This document shows positions 18,077 to 28,600 of a stretch of 64,000 bases of DNA, in pieces. The translations under genes were made by a program, and so were the position numbers. The DNA is taken from assembly GCF_005280735.1 (NCBI RefSeq), contig NZ_CP040078.1, positions 3,286,001-3,350,000 of the forward strand. The letters are read 5' to 3'. Numbering within the stretch: the first letter of the stretch is position 1; each line of letters begins with the position of its first letter. The notes under the pieces were generated by a model. It searched no databases, was not told the DNA's origin, and was given only the letters and a program-made list of their open reading frames with translations. Source of the DNA: Trinickia violacea. GTDB lineage: Bacteria; Pseudomonadota; Gammaproteobacteria; Burkholderiales; Burkholderiaceae.

Positions 18077-18866
18077 GTGTCCAGTTTTCGTCGCCTTTGT
18101 CTTGCCGTCGCTGCAATGGGTATCGCGCTGTCCGCGCATGCCGCGGGCATAGACTGTTCCAATGCGAAAGCTCACAACGACCGTCTGATCTGTGGCCGCA
18201 ATGCGCTCGTGTCAGCGGACGGTTCGCTCGCGAGCGCTATGACAGCGCCATCGACACTGCCGAAGACCAGGGGGCGGTGATCCAGTCACAACGCGCGTGG
18301 CTCAGGCAGCGCGACGCGTGCAGCGATGTCGCCTGCATCGCTGGCGCCTACCGCGAGCGCATCGAAGCGCTAAAAGGGGTGAAGCGCGCGGGCTGGAAAA
18401 CCTATCGGGATCCGGCGCTGGGGATCTCGTTCGACTATCTCGCGAACCGGCAGGTGAAAAAACCGTGTCCCGCTCTTGGCGGCGACCGCTGTGTCGCGAT
18501 CGTCGGCCGCAACACGTGGAACAGTGATTATTTCATTTCGTTCGAGATTTTCGACGGAGCGCTCGAATCCGTCGCCGAAGAGAAGGCCGTATTCGAGCGT
18601 GATGAGGGCGGTAAATGGACAACGAACGCCGGACCGGGCGTCCCCCAGAGGCGGAGCGCTTCTCAGGGCGTGGCTGGCAAGGCATGCGTGTGACAATCAC
18701 CTGCGGTATCAGCGATCCGGAGTCGGGTTTTCATGCCGCCGGCGGTGAGTGCTACTGGGCCGTGCTGAGCAACGGCAATCGCTCCGCCTTCGCAAACACA
18801 CAGGGGATTGTCGAAACGGATGACGCAACGCTGCATAGCGTCGCGACGTTCAGGTTCGACCGGTGA
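18077..18866 (+). pseudogene. exported LprI-like protein gene with two frameshifts
   Basis: A signal peptide (ALSAHA) is followed by IDCSNAKAHNDRLICGRNALVSADGSLA, the Cys-rich N-terminal motif of lysozyme-inhibitor LprI-like/DUF1311 proteins. Near 18225 the frame changes. The second frame continues RYDSAIDTAEDQGAVIQSQRAWLRQRDAC and a long C-terminal domain (YRDPALGISFDYLANR). Near 18650 a third frame continues to the stop (GRGWQGMRVTITCGIS ... VATFRFDR). All three parts fit one protein of about 260 residues, so two small indels have destroyed it. Confidence 0.7.
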
Positions 18867-19674
18867 CTTGAGCGTCACGGCACCGCACACGAACGTACGC
18901 GGCTGCACCTGCAGACGGCACAGGAGTGCGCCGGACGCGCGAAAACCGGAGCGGCAAACAACGCGAGGGCTGAACAACGAGCTCAGGAAAGCGCCAGTCA
19001 GGCGAATCGGGAATCGAAGCCTGTCCGTGCGAACACGCTTATGTGCACTTTCCGTTCCGTTGGTCCCCAAAGGCCGTTCACGCGCTTAACCCGATACGAA
19101 AGGAAGGAGCGCAATACGGGTTTCCCCGACCTGCCCGGACACATGAAGCGAAGCCGCACGCGGCTACGCGTCTTTTCACCCAGCTGCGCTGGGTGCTGGT
19201 GCCGATGTTTTGTCCGCGTCGCGCGCGGTCGTTGGGATCAGTCTCGCCCGCGAGCGCGCACGAAAGAAGCGCCTGGTGCTCCATCGGAGCACCAGGCGTC
19301 GAATCTTGGCATGCAGAAGCGAGAGCGTCGGTCTCGAGGCGGCGGCCACCGCTAGGGGCGGCGGTTTATTTGGTAATTCATTTCAACTTCGGTGACTCGG
19401 CCGCAGCCATCAGCTCAGCCGGATCCGCACTGTGGATTAGGAAACCGCAATGGAAACCGAACGGACTAAAGAACCCCGGACGGCAGCCCTGAGGCGAACC
19501 CTGTCACCGGTCTCAAATTGACAATTGTTTGCACTTCTGCTCTAGGGCATCGATATGCTCCTCACACATGTCGGTTGATGTCGCATGCCAGGGTACAGCG
19601 CCCTGTTCGCTACGTGCCGAGCCAGCGCCGGTTGAACCGGCATATCGTGCAACGCATTGACCGGAGCGGTAGCG
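18867..19674. other. long non-coding stretch with hairpins
   Basis: No convincing gene. Short perfect inverted repeats occur near 19179-19197 and 19270-19298. Confidence 0.4.
19270..19298. terminator. strong 13-bp hairpin
   Basis: CGCCTGGTGCTCC pairs perfectly with GGAGCACCAGGCG around a 3-nt loop. There is no flanking T-run and no obvious gene upstream, so its role is open. Confidence 0.4.
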
Positions 19675-19791
19675 ATGAAGTTGAACAACTGGATTGTGGT
19701 GCTGGCCAACGCCTATATGGAATACACCACGTGGCAGGGGCGTAATGTCTATCGGCGTACAGTCTCCTATGATCGTGTCGTGTGGTGCTAG
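19675..19791 (+). CDS. 38-residue small protein, unknown
   Basis: The start at 19675 follows a GGAG box. The product (MKLNNWIVVLANAYMEY ... VYRRTVSYDRVVWC) has protein-like composition: a short hydrophobic helix, aromatic residues and few rare codons. The surrounding DNA has no better frame. No family is recognised, and the gene may be a fragment of a larger decayed one. Confidence 0.4.
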   Translation: MKLNNWIVVLANAYMEYTTWQGRNVYRRTVSYDRVVWC

Positions 19792-19925
19792 CCGACCGTC
19801 GCGTTGCTCGGCAGCCGTTTGATCGCCTGCCTGTCGGTCCTTCACCGACGCCGTAGCAATAAATAAAGAATCCATGAACTCGGGGTTTCGACGGCACGGC
19901 CCATCCCGGCTGTGTGGGAAAACGC

Positions 19926-20387
19926 ATGAGCTTTGTTGAACTCACCGACCATGAATGGACGCTGCTCGCTCCGCTCTTGGATGACACACCGATCGTCAGT
20001 CTCAGTCGGCGCGGCAGGCCGCGCGTGCAATCGCGCGACGTGGCCAACGCGATCCTCTGGGTGATCACAACCGGAGGGCCGTGGACGAGATTGCCGGCCG
20101 GCTATCCATCCATGCCGACGTGTCGGCGCCGGTACTGTGCGTGGCACACGGACGGCGTGCTCGAGGAGATGCTGCAGATTCTGACTGACGCAGGGCGCAT
20201 CCTTCCGCGTCGTCTGCAGTGGTCGAGTCAGGCTTCACAGGTTAGTCCACGTGATCCGCATGGTCCGGAAAGCGTTCGGGATCCCCAGCCGTATCCGGAA
20301 AATTCAAGCGTGCCCGCGCCGCATCGCGTGTTCTGGAGCAGTCCCGGTTCATGGCGGTCGCCGTCGACGACGTCGAAGGATGCGTGA
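19926..20387 (+). pseudogene. IS5-family transposase N-terminal fragment (DUF4096)
   Basis: The first 90 residues (LTDHEWTLLAPLL, RRGRPRVQSRDVANAILWVITTGGPWTRLPAGYPS, TCRRRY) match the DUF4096 helical domain of IS5-family transposases. After about residue 105 the sequence becomes unrelated. No DDE catalytic region follows and no terminal repeats were found. Confidence 0.7.
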
Positions 20388-20454
20388 CCTTGCCGTCGAG
20401 CTGAACGGTATGAATTCTGCCCAGTTGGGATTACGGCGTCGTTTGCGGAGAACT

Positions 20455-21204
20455 ATGCGAATTGCTGTATTGGAGGACGATCCCACTCAGGTCGATCTCG
20501 TCACTCAAACGCTGACGGCCGCAGGCCATACGTGTTATGCGTTCAAGGAAGGCAAGACATTGCAGAAGCGCCTGCGGCGCGAAACCTTCGATCTGCTGGT
20601 GCTCGATTGGATCGTGCCCGATATGTCCGGCGAAGCCGTGCTGAAGTGGGTGCGTGCGAATCAAACCGAGCACCGTCTTCCGATCGTCTTCTTGACTTGC
20701 CGCGACGATGAAGCGGGGATCGCGCAGGTCCTCAACGCCGGCGCGGACGACTACGTGGTCAAGCCGGTGTCCGGCCCGGTCCTGTGCGCGCGCATCGGCT
20801 CGTTGCTGCGCCGCGTGTATCCGGTCAATGTTGAGGCCGCGGTGCGCGAATTCGACCAGTTCAGTTTCGACGTGAAGCTGAAACAGGCGTACGTCGGCAA
20901 CACGCCGGTGAGTCTCACGCAGAAGGAGTTCGAACTTGCGCTGCTGCTGTTCCTGCATCTCGGTCGCCCGCTGTCTCGCGCGCACATTCTCGACCTGGTG
21001 TGGAAACAGGCGACGGACATCCTGAACCGCACGATCGACACGCACATCTCGATGCTGCGCACGAAGCTTGGCCTGCGCCCGGAGAACGGCTACCGGCTCG
21101 CGCCGATCTACGGTTACGGCTACCGACTAGAACGCGTGATGCGGAGGACGCGGAGTGATCAACAGTATGACGCCGCACACGATGCGCGTCGTGCGCGGCC
21201 CTGA
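20455..21204 (+). CDS. OmpR/PhoB-family response regulator, orphan
   Basis: 249 residues from the start at 20455, which has a GGAG box. In the receiver domain Asp8/Asp9 lie in MRIAVLEDD, the phosphoacceptor is Asp51 in LVLDWIVPD, and the conserved Lys is in VVKPVSG. The C-terminal winged helix has FELALLLFLHLGRPLSRAHILDLVW and ends in YGYGYRLE. A 25-residue charged tail follows. It binds DNA and controls transcription after phosphorylation, but no histidine kinase is encoded nearby. Confidence 0.9.
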   Translation: MRIAVLEDDPTQVDLVTQTLTAAGHTCYAFKEGKTLQKRLRRETFDLLVLDWIVPDMSGEAVLKWVRANQTEHRLPIVFLTCRDDEAGIAQVLNAGADDYVVKPVSGPVLCARIGSLLRRVYPVNVEAAVREFDQFSFDVKLKQAYVGNTPVSLTQKEFELALLLFLHLGRPLSRAHILDLVWKQATDILNRTIDTHISMLRTKLGLRPENGYRLAPIYGYGYRLERVMRRTRSDQQYDAAHDARRARP

Positions 21205-21232
21205 GCCGCGCGTAGATGGTACGGGAGGGTCG

Positions 21233-21481
21233 ATGAAGATGGGTGACAGACTGCAGGTCCGAACGGCAGGGCCGGTTTGGGGATTGATCTTCGGCGTGTT
21301 CCTGACAAGCGTAGGGATGGGCCTTTGGATTTATGCAACGGCGCTTCACCGTGTCAGCCAACAGGATGAGTCGCTGGCAGTGGCCGCGGCGATCATTGGC
21401 GTGTTTCTGGTGGTGTACGCTGCGCACGAGCTGCGAAGCACGCGACAACGGCAAAGAGCGCTACGCGAGAGAATGCGATGA
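21233..21481 (+). CDS. small two-TM membrane protein
   Basis: 83 residues from the start at 21233, preceded by a GGGAGG box. Two hydrophobic segments (VWGLIFGVFLTSVGMGLWIY and LAVAAAIIGVFLVVYAAHEL) are followed by a basic tail (RQRQRALRERMR). It lies 28 bp after the response regulator and is probably co-transcribed. The function is unknown. Confidence 0.6.
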   Translation: MKMGDRLQVRTAGPVWGLIFGVFLTSVGMGLWIYATALHRVSQQDESLAVAAAIIGVFLVVYAAHELRSTRQRQRALRERMR

Positions 21482-21684
21482 GTCCTTTTATCGACGGTAG
21501 GATGAAACTCGCTCGAGGTTCTTGGCGCAGTGTGGGCACCACATAGCCACCTCCGTATGAGCCAGCTGTAGCGCTGGGAACGCCAACGGAAAGGAGCTAT
21601 TCCGTTCGCATAACTACACATTTTCTCACTCAAATCCGGTCGACACTGGCTGTAATTTTCACTCTGAGAGGTAGGAGACATCAC

Positions 21685-21954
21685 GTGCTAGAGCGCTTGT
21701 ATCACTACGACTATCGGGGCTTCGAAATCGGCCTACAGCCGCAGTTGATTGTGGAATCGGCGCAGGTCTTTTCACCATCCTACCTCGTACGTTATCGCTG
21801 TCTTGTCCGCATCCGCCCAATCGGATCCACGCGCGGCCTGGATACGTTCACGCTCGAGCGCAACAGCAATCAGCCGTTCGAAGATGAATTTGAGGCTGTG
21901 GCGCATGGTCGGGAGGCCGCAGAAGCGCACATTAGGACAGAGCTTGGGGAATGA
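21685..21954 (+). CDS. conserved small hypothetical protein
   Basis: 89 residues from a GTG start with an AGGAG box 9 bp upstream. The pattern (YDYRGFEIGLQP, VRYRCLVRIRP, FEAVAHGREAAEAHIR) resembles small beta-rich Burkholderia proteins of unknown function with a C-terminal helix. It is a single-gene unit as far as can be seen. Confidence 0.55.
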   Translation: MLERLYHYDYRGFEIGLQPQLIVESAQVFSPSYLVRYRCLVRIRPIGSTRGLDTFTLERNSNQPFEDEFEAVAHGREAAEAHIRTELGE

Positions 21955-22045
21955 GCTTCGGCGTGTCGTCGCCCACTGAGGTGCCGAAAAAAGAAAAAAC
22001 GCCTAGGCTTTTGCCCGAACGCTGCAGCACAAACCGCTAGATCAG

Positions 22046-22318
22046 CTACGATTTACGCTGCTTCGTCCTGCGCTTCTCGCCGACGGTCTCCGAGCGCGCG
22101 TTCATCGTGTCGAAGACCTTCACGCCCACGGGGATGTGCTTGCGCGGCACCATGCCGAACGTGGCCAGGTCGGCGCGGCGGTCGCCCTCCTCGCCCCGGC
22201 GCAGGATCGGCGCGCCATAGTCCTTGTAGACGTCGTCGCGCCATTCATCGGCCGGCGGCTCGACGCCGTAATACTTTTCAAAGACGCGTCGCCGCGTGGC
22301 GGCGTAGTTTGTGCACAC
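22046..22318 (-). pseudogene. SOS-response-associated peptidase (YedK/HMCES) fragment
   Basis: 90 residues only; intact family members have about 220. Cys2 in MCTNYAATRR is the residue that crosslinks abasic sites. The family motif TMNARSETVGEKR is present near the end, after which the sequence runs into unrelated Lys/Arg residues and a stop. The second half of the SRAP domain is lost, so the protein is probably inactive. Confidence 0.75.
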
Positions 22319-22532
22319 AGCAGTCTCCTGTAAGCCGTCTCACTCGCCATATTGTGCGATGACGCCGATCCGGATCCGTTCCCTTTTCACCATACCCGGT
22401 AGATCGCCTCGTGCAAGGTTTCGCGCAGCCCAGTAGATAGCTGCTTGCAGGCGATCCGCGAATTATCCGTCCAGCCAGCATTGCCGCAGACGACGTTCAT
22501 GATCTATTCCTGCGGCGTGGGGAGGCGACCTC

Positions 22533-22736
22533 TCAGCCGTGGTTGTCTACCCAGGCGCGGCACCAGTTGAGACCGACAAGTTCTGCTTTTTCCTCGGTTT
22601 CAAAACTGCCCAGCACGCCCGACGTTTCAACGAGCTTGTTGTCGCGCGTGATGGTGCCGCCGGCGGCATACCCCGCGCCCTGGCCGATGGCGTGTCCCCA
22701 AATCGAATACCCTTTATAGAACTCGGCATCCATCAT
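22533..22736 (-). CDS. small hypothetical protein
   Basis: 67 residues (MMDAEFYKGYSIWGHA ... LVETSGVLGSFETEEKAE ... WCRAWVDNHG). It resembles a family of about 65-residue Burkholderia proteins with a three-stranded sheet and one helix. Its start overlaps the stop of the upstream gene (ATGA), indicating translational coupling. The function is unknown. Confidence 0.55.
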   Translation of the reverse strand: MMDAEFYKGYSIWGHAIGQGAGYAAGGTITRDNKLVETSGVLGSFETEEKAELVGLNWCRAWVDNHG

Positions 22737-23083
22737 CGCACCACCTGTGGCTGAGCTTCTTGAGCACCGACGCGCAGCACATTGCCTTCTGGGGTCAGCA
22801 AAGGCGGGAAATCCCGCGCTTGGGGAGTGGTATTGACGGATACGGCATGGGCCGCTCGGACATGTTTGGCCGGCTTTGGCGAGCTCGTCACCACGTGGTA
22901 CGGTTTCACCTTTGCCGCGTGGGTGGTTGCCGACACACGATGTGATTTAGGTTTTAGCGCGGCGTGACTGCCGGCATGTAACGCTTGCCGGGCTTCGGGC
23001 GGATTCCAGACTTCCACGTAGTGTTCGCCTGCGTTGGCAACGGAAGCGCCAGCCAGCAGCATTACGCCTAGAACTCGCAACAT
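22733..23083 (-). CDS. exported hypothetical protein
   Basis: 116 residues with a signal peptide (cleavage after VANA, about residue 18). The mature part is rich in Ala, Lys, His, Ser and Thr and looks disordered. It is coupled to the gene below by stop/start overlap, and its start is 2 bp after the stop of the gene above. No domain is recognised. Confidence 0.5.
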   Translation of the reverse strand: MLRVLGVMLLAGASVANAGEHYVEVWNPPEARQALHAGSHAALKPKSHRVSATTHAAKVKPYHVVTSSPKPAKHVRAAHAVSVNTTPQARDFPPLLTPEGNVLRVGAQEAQPQVVR

Positions 23084-23084
23084 T

Positions 23085-23399
23085 TCATCTCCCTACCTTC
23101 AAGCCAAATTCGGCTACCTGACTGCACCGGATGTCCTGGCCGATGCATGCACCGTCACATCCAGCGCAATAGTGCCGGTCGTGCAACGCCTCGTCGACTT
23201 GCCAGGCGTTCTGCATGGTCGGACTGGCGGTCCCGATAGACCGGCCATTTTCGCATGCGTAGAACGTCGGCTCACCTGCTTTACCGCGTCGAATTGCTTC
23301 GTCGATGACCGCATCGCCGAATGCTGCTTTCAGCTCTACGACGAAGGCGGCCATCTCCGGCATCGGATGAGCAACCTGCTTGCGTCCGCGGGCGTCCAT
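23085..23399 (-). CDS. conserved hypothetical protein divergent from imuA
   Basis: 104 residues with a GGGAGG box. MAAFVVELKAAFGDAVIDEAIRRGKAGEPTFYACENGR resembles a small conserved protein often found in Burkholderia accessory DNA. A CxxC-like C-terminus (HYCAGCDGACIG) could bind metal. The promoter region is shared with the SOS cassette on the other strand. Confidence 0.6.
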   Translation of the reverse strand: MDARGRKQVAHPMPEMAAFVVELKAAFGDAVIDEAIRRGKAGEPTFYACENGRSIGTASPTMQNAWQVDEALHDRHYCAGCDGACIGQDIRCSQVAEFGLKVGR

Positions 23400-23454
23400 G
23401 GGGCCACCCTCCCAAAAAGTGCCAGTTCACAATTGGCGAATTGCGTGTAGCATA

Positions 23455-23470
23455 CTGTATAAATATACAG
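23455..23470. promoter_or_regulatory. LexA (SOS) box of the imu operon
   Basis: CTGTATAAATATACAG is a perfect palindrome matching the CTGT-N8-ACAG LexA consensus. It ends 18 bp before the imuA start codon, so LexA would block transcription of imuA-imuB-dnaE2 and possibly of the divergent gene at 23399. Confidence 0.9.
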
Positions 23471-23487
23471 GTATCCATGCTTTGCCC

Positions 23488-24201
23488 ATGTCCGTTGCCT
23501 CCGTCCATGCCGAAGAGATTCATCCGTACGTGTGGCGGGCGTCGCAGCTTGCCGCGCCGGTGAGCCGCACCGTTGCGAGTGGGTTTGCCGATCTGGACCG
23601 CGAGCTACCTGGCGGTGGGTGGCCGACAGGCTCGCTGATTGAGCTGATGATTCCGCAGCCGGGATGCGGCGAGCTACGGCTGCTTCGGCCCGCCCTGGCG
23701 ACTCTCGCAGCGCGTCCGTTGATTTTTCTGCAACCGCCCCATCGCCTTCAACCTGCCGCCTTCGATTGGTGGGGTCTCCCAACCCGCAACCTCACGGTAT
23801 TGAAAGCGGCAAACACGGCCGACGCGCTGTGGGCTACCGAGCAGGTACTTCACGCTGGAACGGCCGGTGCCGTCCTCTTGTGGCAATCGCAGATTCGGGC
23901 GGAGGCGCTGCGCCGGATGCAACTCGCGGCCCAGCGCTCGGACAGTCTGTTCATTCTGTTTCGGCCGCTCGCCGCGGCCGCGTCCACATCGCCTTCGCCG
24001 TTGCGCCTGCTCGTGGCGCCCTTTAGCAGCGGCATCAGCGTGTCGTTTGTGAAGCGCCGCGGCCCCTCGCGCGACGAGTCGCTTTTCGTGCCGCTTGCGC
24101 CCTCCCCGATTTTGTTTGATCGAAATGCATTGGATCGGTCTTCATCTGCCCCGCCTCGCCCTCGAGAGCTTTCTCCCGAATTGGTTCACGACATCGTCTG
24201 A
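23488..24201 (+). CDS. imuA: translesion synthesis-associated protein ImuA
   Basis: 237 residues, RecA/SulA-like fold. The motif SGFADLDRELPGGGWPTGSLIELM near residue 30 is the ImuA signature. The start at 23488 follows the LexA box directly. ImuA works with ImuB and DnaE2 in damage-induced mutagenesis. The 3' end overlaps imuB by about 77 bp in another frame. Confidence 0.92.
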   Translation: MSVASVHAEEIHPYVWRASQLAAPVSRTVASGFADLDRELPGGGWPTGSLIELMIPQPGCGELRLLRPALATLAARPLIFLQPPHRLQPAAFDWWGLPTRNLTVLKAANTADALWATEQVLHAGTAGAVLLWQSQIRAEALRRMQLAAQRSDSLFILFRPLAAAASTSPSPLRLLVAPFSSGISVSFVKRRGPSRDESLFVPLAPSPILFDRNALDRSSSAPPRPRELSPELVHDIV

Positions 24202-25597
24202 GGCGGGCGTGGTCGTGATCGACAAAGGACGGGTCCTTGACCTTGACGACACCGCGCGAATGCTCGGTGTCGTTGCCGGCATGCGACGCGGTGGCGTGCT
24301 CACGCTTGCGCCCAACGCGGTGGTGCATGACCGCGATACAGGCCGCGAGGCCGAGCTGCTGCGTGGCCTGGCCATCGCGATGATGCAGTTCACGCCATGC
24401 GTGACGATCGCCGACGAAGCGATCGTGCTGGCTGAGGTGTCGGCGAGCATGCGGCTCTTTGGCGGACTGCGAAAGTTACGACGGCGCGCGCGAGAAGCGG
24501 TCGTCGCTTTTGGCCTGACGGTACAACTTTCGCTCGCACCGACGGGCGAGGCCGCGTGGCTTTTGGCGCGCTCGATCGGTGGCGTTGCGTTGTCGCGGCG
24601 CTCCGTCGAGCGGGCGTTTCAACGCGTCAACGTGCTGACCTTACCGCTCGCACGTCGCCATGCAGAGTGGTTCGACGGCTTGGGATGCGAAACAATCGAG
24701 GATCTTCGACGTCTTCCGCGTGCGGGCCTCAAGAAGCGATGTGGTCCAGCACTGCTCGACGCGCTTGACTGTGCGGTTGGCGTCGCGCCCGAAGCGCATC
24801 GGTGGCTCGAAATGCCGCCGAGCTTCGACACTCGAATCGAATTGCCGAGCCGCGTCGAACACGTCGAGGCCGTACTTTTCGCCGCAAGGCGGCTGACTCT
24901 GCAGATGACTGGATGGCTCGCGGCGCAGCGGCTGGCCGTCGCGCGCTACACGCTCTCGCTCGAGCACGAGCGTGGCCGCACGGCCATTGCTCCGACTGCC
25001 GTTGAAGTTGCGCTGGCCGAGCCAACGTGGCACGAGGAGCATCTCGTCCGGCTGCTCAAGGAGCGGCTCACGCGCGTCGAGCTCGCTGCGCCTGTTGTCG
25101 CCTTGCGTCTCGAAGTGAAGGATGTGCGCCAGGCGGAGGCATCGAGCGACTCCCTGTTTCCTGAGCCAGGCGGCTCGCCGCAGGATCACGCACGGCTCAT
25201 TGAGCTGCTCGTCGCGCGGCTAGGCGCCGACAATGTCTTGCGCCCAAGCCCGGTGGCGGACTTTCGGCCAGAAGTGGCCGCACAGTGGGTACCGGTCGGC
25301 AGCGACGCGCCGTCGGCGCGCGCTGACGTTCCACCAGGTTTGCCCCGCCCCACCTGGCTGCTCGACGAGCCAATCCAGCTCATCATGCGCGGCCATCGTC
25401 CACTCTACGGCACGCCACTACGCATGGTTTCGCCTGGCGAGCGTATCGAGTGCGGCTGGCAGGATGGCCATATCGTCACGCGCGACTACTTCGTTGCCGA
25501 GGCCGAGAACCACTTGCACTACTGGATCTATCGCGAGCGCGTCGGTAGTCGCGACGAACGTGCGCCGCGCTGGTTCCTACACGGTCTCTTCGGGTAA
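24125..25597 (+). CDS. imuB: Y-family polymerase-like protein ImuB
   Basis: 490 residues, with the family start MHWIGLHLPRLALE. ImuB proteins resemble DinB but lack the catalytic acidic residues; the canonical DMDAF motif is absent here. They bridge DnaE2 to the beta clamp. The C-terminal region GDEPIQLIMRGHRPLYGTPLR-like segment is conserved in the family. It lies between imuA (overlapping) and dnaE2 (3 bp gap). Confidence 0.92.
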   Translation: MHWIGLHLPRLALESFLPNWFTTSSEAGVVVIDKGRVLDLDDTARMLGVVAGMRRGGVLTLAPNAVVHDRDTGREAELLRGLAIAMMQFTPCVTIADEAIVLAEVSASMRLFGGLRKLRRRAREAVVAFGLTVQLSLAPTGEAAWLLARSIGGVALSRRSVERAFQRVNVLTLPLARRHAEWFDGLGCETIEDLRRLPRAGLKKRCGPALLDALDCAVGVAPEAHRWLEMPPSFDTRIELPSRVEHVEAVLFAARRLTLQMTGWLAAQRLAVARYTLSLEHERGRTAIAPTAVEVALAEPTWHEEHLVRLLKERLTRVELAAPVVALRLEVKDVRQAEASSDSLFPEPGGSPQDHARLIELLVARLGADNVLRPSPVADFRPEVAAQWVPVGSDAPSARADVPPGLPRPTWLLDEPIQLIMRGHRPLYGTPLRMVSPGERIECGWQDGHIVTRDYFVAEAENHLHYWIYRERVGSRDERAPRWFLHGLFG

Positions 25598-25600
25598 TCG

Positions 25601-28600
25601 ATGACGGCGCCGACTCTCGGTGCGCTGCCCGACTATGCGGAACTACAGTGCGCCTCGAATTTCTCGTTTCTGCATGGTGCATCGCATGCAGAGGACCTTG
25701 CCGCGCGTGCGGCGCAGTTAGGCTACGTGGCGCTCGCTGTTACCGACGAGTGTTCCCTTGCCGGCGTCGTGCGCGCGCACGTCGAGGCAAAGAAGGCGGG
25801 CATCCCGTTCATCGTTGGCTCCCACTTCCGGCTCACCAACGTTGACGCATCGACCGCGCTGTCATTCACGGCGCTGGCGATGACGCGCGAGGGCTACGGC
25901 AACCTCAGTGAGTTGATCACGCTCGGCCGCATGCGCGCAGAGAAAGGTAGCTACCGATTGGCGACGCGGGATCTAGACCACCCAGAGCGCCCGCACACGC
26001 ATCTCAGGGGCCTGCCTGATTGCGTCACGATCCTCTCGCCGGAGTTTCCCGCCAACGAGGCGCGGCTCAGCACGCAGGTCGAGTGGTTCGCGCGTACATT
26101 CGGCGATCGCGCGTGGATCGCGCTAACGCTGCACGCTCGGGCGATGGACGACATCCACCGCGGCGTAGTCGAGCGGGTGGCCACGCGACATGGTGTTCCG
26201 ATCGTCGCCACTGGCGCGCCGGTGATGCACGTGAGGTCACGCAAGCCGCTGCAAGACGTGTTGACCGCTATCCGGCTCGGCCGGCCGGTCACTGAGTGCG
26301 GATACGACCTCGCGCCCAATGCAGAGCAGCACCTCCGATCTCGCCTGCGTCTGGCGAATTTATATCCGGCGCATGCGCTTGCCGAGACCGTGAACATCGC
26401 GCGGCACTGTATCTTTTCGCTTGACGAGTTGCGCTACGAATACCCTGACGAGTTGGTGCCCGCGGGCTTTACGCCCGAGACCTATCTGCGGCAAGAGACG
26501 TACATCGGGGCAGCCCGGCGCTGGCCAGCGGGTGTTCCGCACAAGGTGCAGCAGCAGATCGAACACGAGCTCGCGCTGATCCAAGCGCTGCGGTATGAGC
26601 CATATTTCCTCACGGTGTACGACATCGTGCGCTTCGCGCGCAACGAGGGCATCCTTTGCCAAGGACGCGGCTCAGCGGCCAATTCGGCCGTCTGTTTTTG
26701 CCTCGGCGTAACCGAGGTCGATCCGGCACGCTCGTCGATGTTGTTCGAGCGGTTCATCAGCAAGGAACGCGGTGAGCCGCCAGACATCGACGTGGACTTT
26801 GAGCACCAGCGCCGCGAAGAAGTGGTCCAATACATCTATCGAAAGTATGGCCGTGACCGCGCGGCGCTGACGGCTGCCGTGACCACCTACCGGCCGCGCA
26901 GCGCGCTTCGCGAGTCAGGCAAGGCGCTCGGCGTTGATCTTGCAATCATCGATCGCGTCGCGAAGGCACATCACTGGTTCGATTCGAGCCGTGATCTGCT
27001 CGAGCGCTTCGGGGAAGCGGGTCTTGATATCGAAGCCCCTCTCATTCGACAGTGGGCGCACTTTGCCGCCCTGCTGCTCGGCTTTCCGAGGCATCTGTCA
27101 CAGCACAGTGGCGGGTTTGTCATCAGCCGGGGAAAGCTATCGCGCCTGGTACCCATCGAAAACGCAGCGATGGCTGAGCGCTCCATCATTCAATGGGACA
27201 AGGACGATATCGAGGCACTCGGGCTGTTGAAGATCGACATTCTCGCCCTTGGCATGCTCTCGGCGATTCGGCGGGCGCTCGATCTGATTTCGGAAAAGCG
27301 TGGCGAGGTTTTTGAACTTCAGGATATTCCAGCGGAAGACCCTGCAACGTACGAGATGATCTGCCGCGCTGATACGGTTGGCGTCTTCCAGATCGAGTCG
27401 CGTGCGCAGATGAGCATGCTGCCGCGACTGCGGCCGCGCTGCTTTTACGATCTCGTGATCGAGGTGGCAATCGTGCGTCCGGGCCCGGTTCAAGGTGGCA
27501 TGGTGCATCCGTATTTGCGTCGACGACAGGGTATCGAGCCTGTCAGCTACCCGAGTCCGCAGATGGAGCAAGCGCTGTCGAGAACGCTCGGCGTGCCCAT
27601 TTTTCAGGAACAGGTCATGCAGGTCGCGATGCTCGCGGCGGGCTTTTCCGCCGGCGAGGCCGACCAGTTGCGTCGCGCGATGGCTGCGTGGCGCCGTAAG
27701 GGAGGCTTGGAAGCCTATCACGAGCGTATCGTCTCCGGAATGCTTGAGCGTGGGTACGACCGCGCGTTCGCCGAGGCGATCTTCGCGCAGATCCAGGGAT
27801 TTGGTGAGTACGGCTTTCCAGAGAGTCACGCAGCGAGTTTCGCCCTGCTGGTGTATGCGAGCGCATGGCTTAAGCGCCACGAGCCCACGGCGTTTGCGTG
27901 CGCGATGCTGAACAGCCAGCCGATGGGTTTCTACTCGCCTTCGCAACTCGTGCAGGATGCAAAACGGCACGGCGTGCGGATTCTGCCGGTCGACGTCACC
28001 GTTAGCAATTGGGATACGACGATCGAGGGCGACGGTACGGATTCCCCTCTCCGGCTGGGTCTATCGCTTATTCGTGGGCTGAAGGAGGACGCGGCCGCGC
28101 GTATCGAATGCGCGCGGGCCGTGCGAGCCTTTCGCGACGTACACGATTTGGCGCGCCGCGCGCAGCTCGATCGCAAGGATCTGCAGGCGCTGGCTGCGGC
28201 GAACGCGTTGCGCCAGCTCGCCGGCGAACGGCGCGCGGCATTGTGGCAGGCGGTTGCCGCCGTGCCTGATCGCGACTTACTACGCGGTGCCGTCGATGAT
28301 GACGCAACGCCGGATCTCCCGGCCATGACAGAGGGCCAGGAGATCGTGAGCGATTATCGCTCGCTAGGTCTCACGCTCGGCCGCCATCCTCTCGCGCTAC
28401 TGCGCCCTCGCCTCGAGAAAATGCGACTCATCTCATCGGAGGCGCTCATGCGCTATCGTAACGGGCAGCTGGCAAGGGCGTGTGGGATCGTCACCGTGAG
28501 GCAACGACCCGGGACCGCGAAGGGGGTGATGTTTATGACCCTCGAGGACGAAACAGGCGTGATCAATATCATCGTCTGGGAGTCGGTACTGGAAAAGTTT

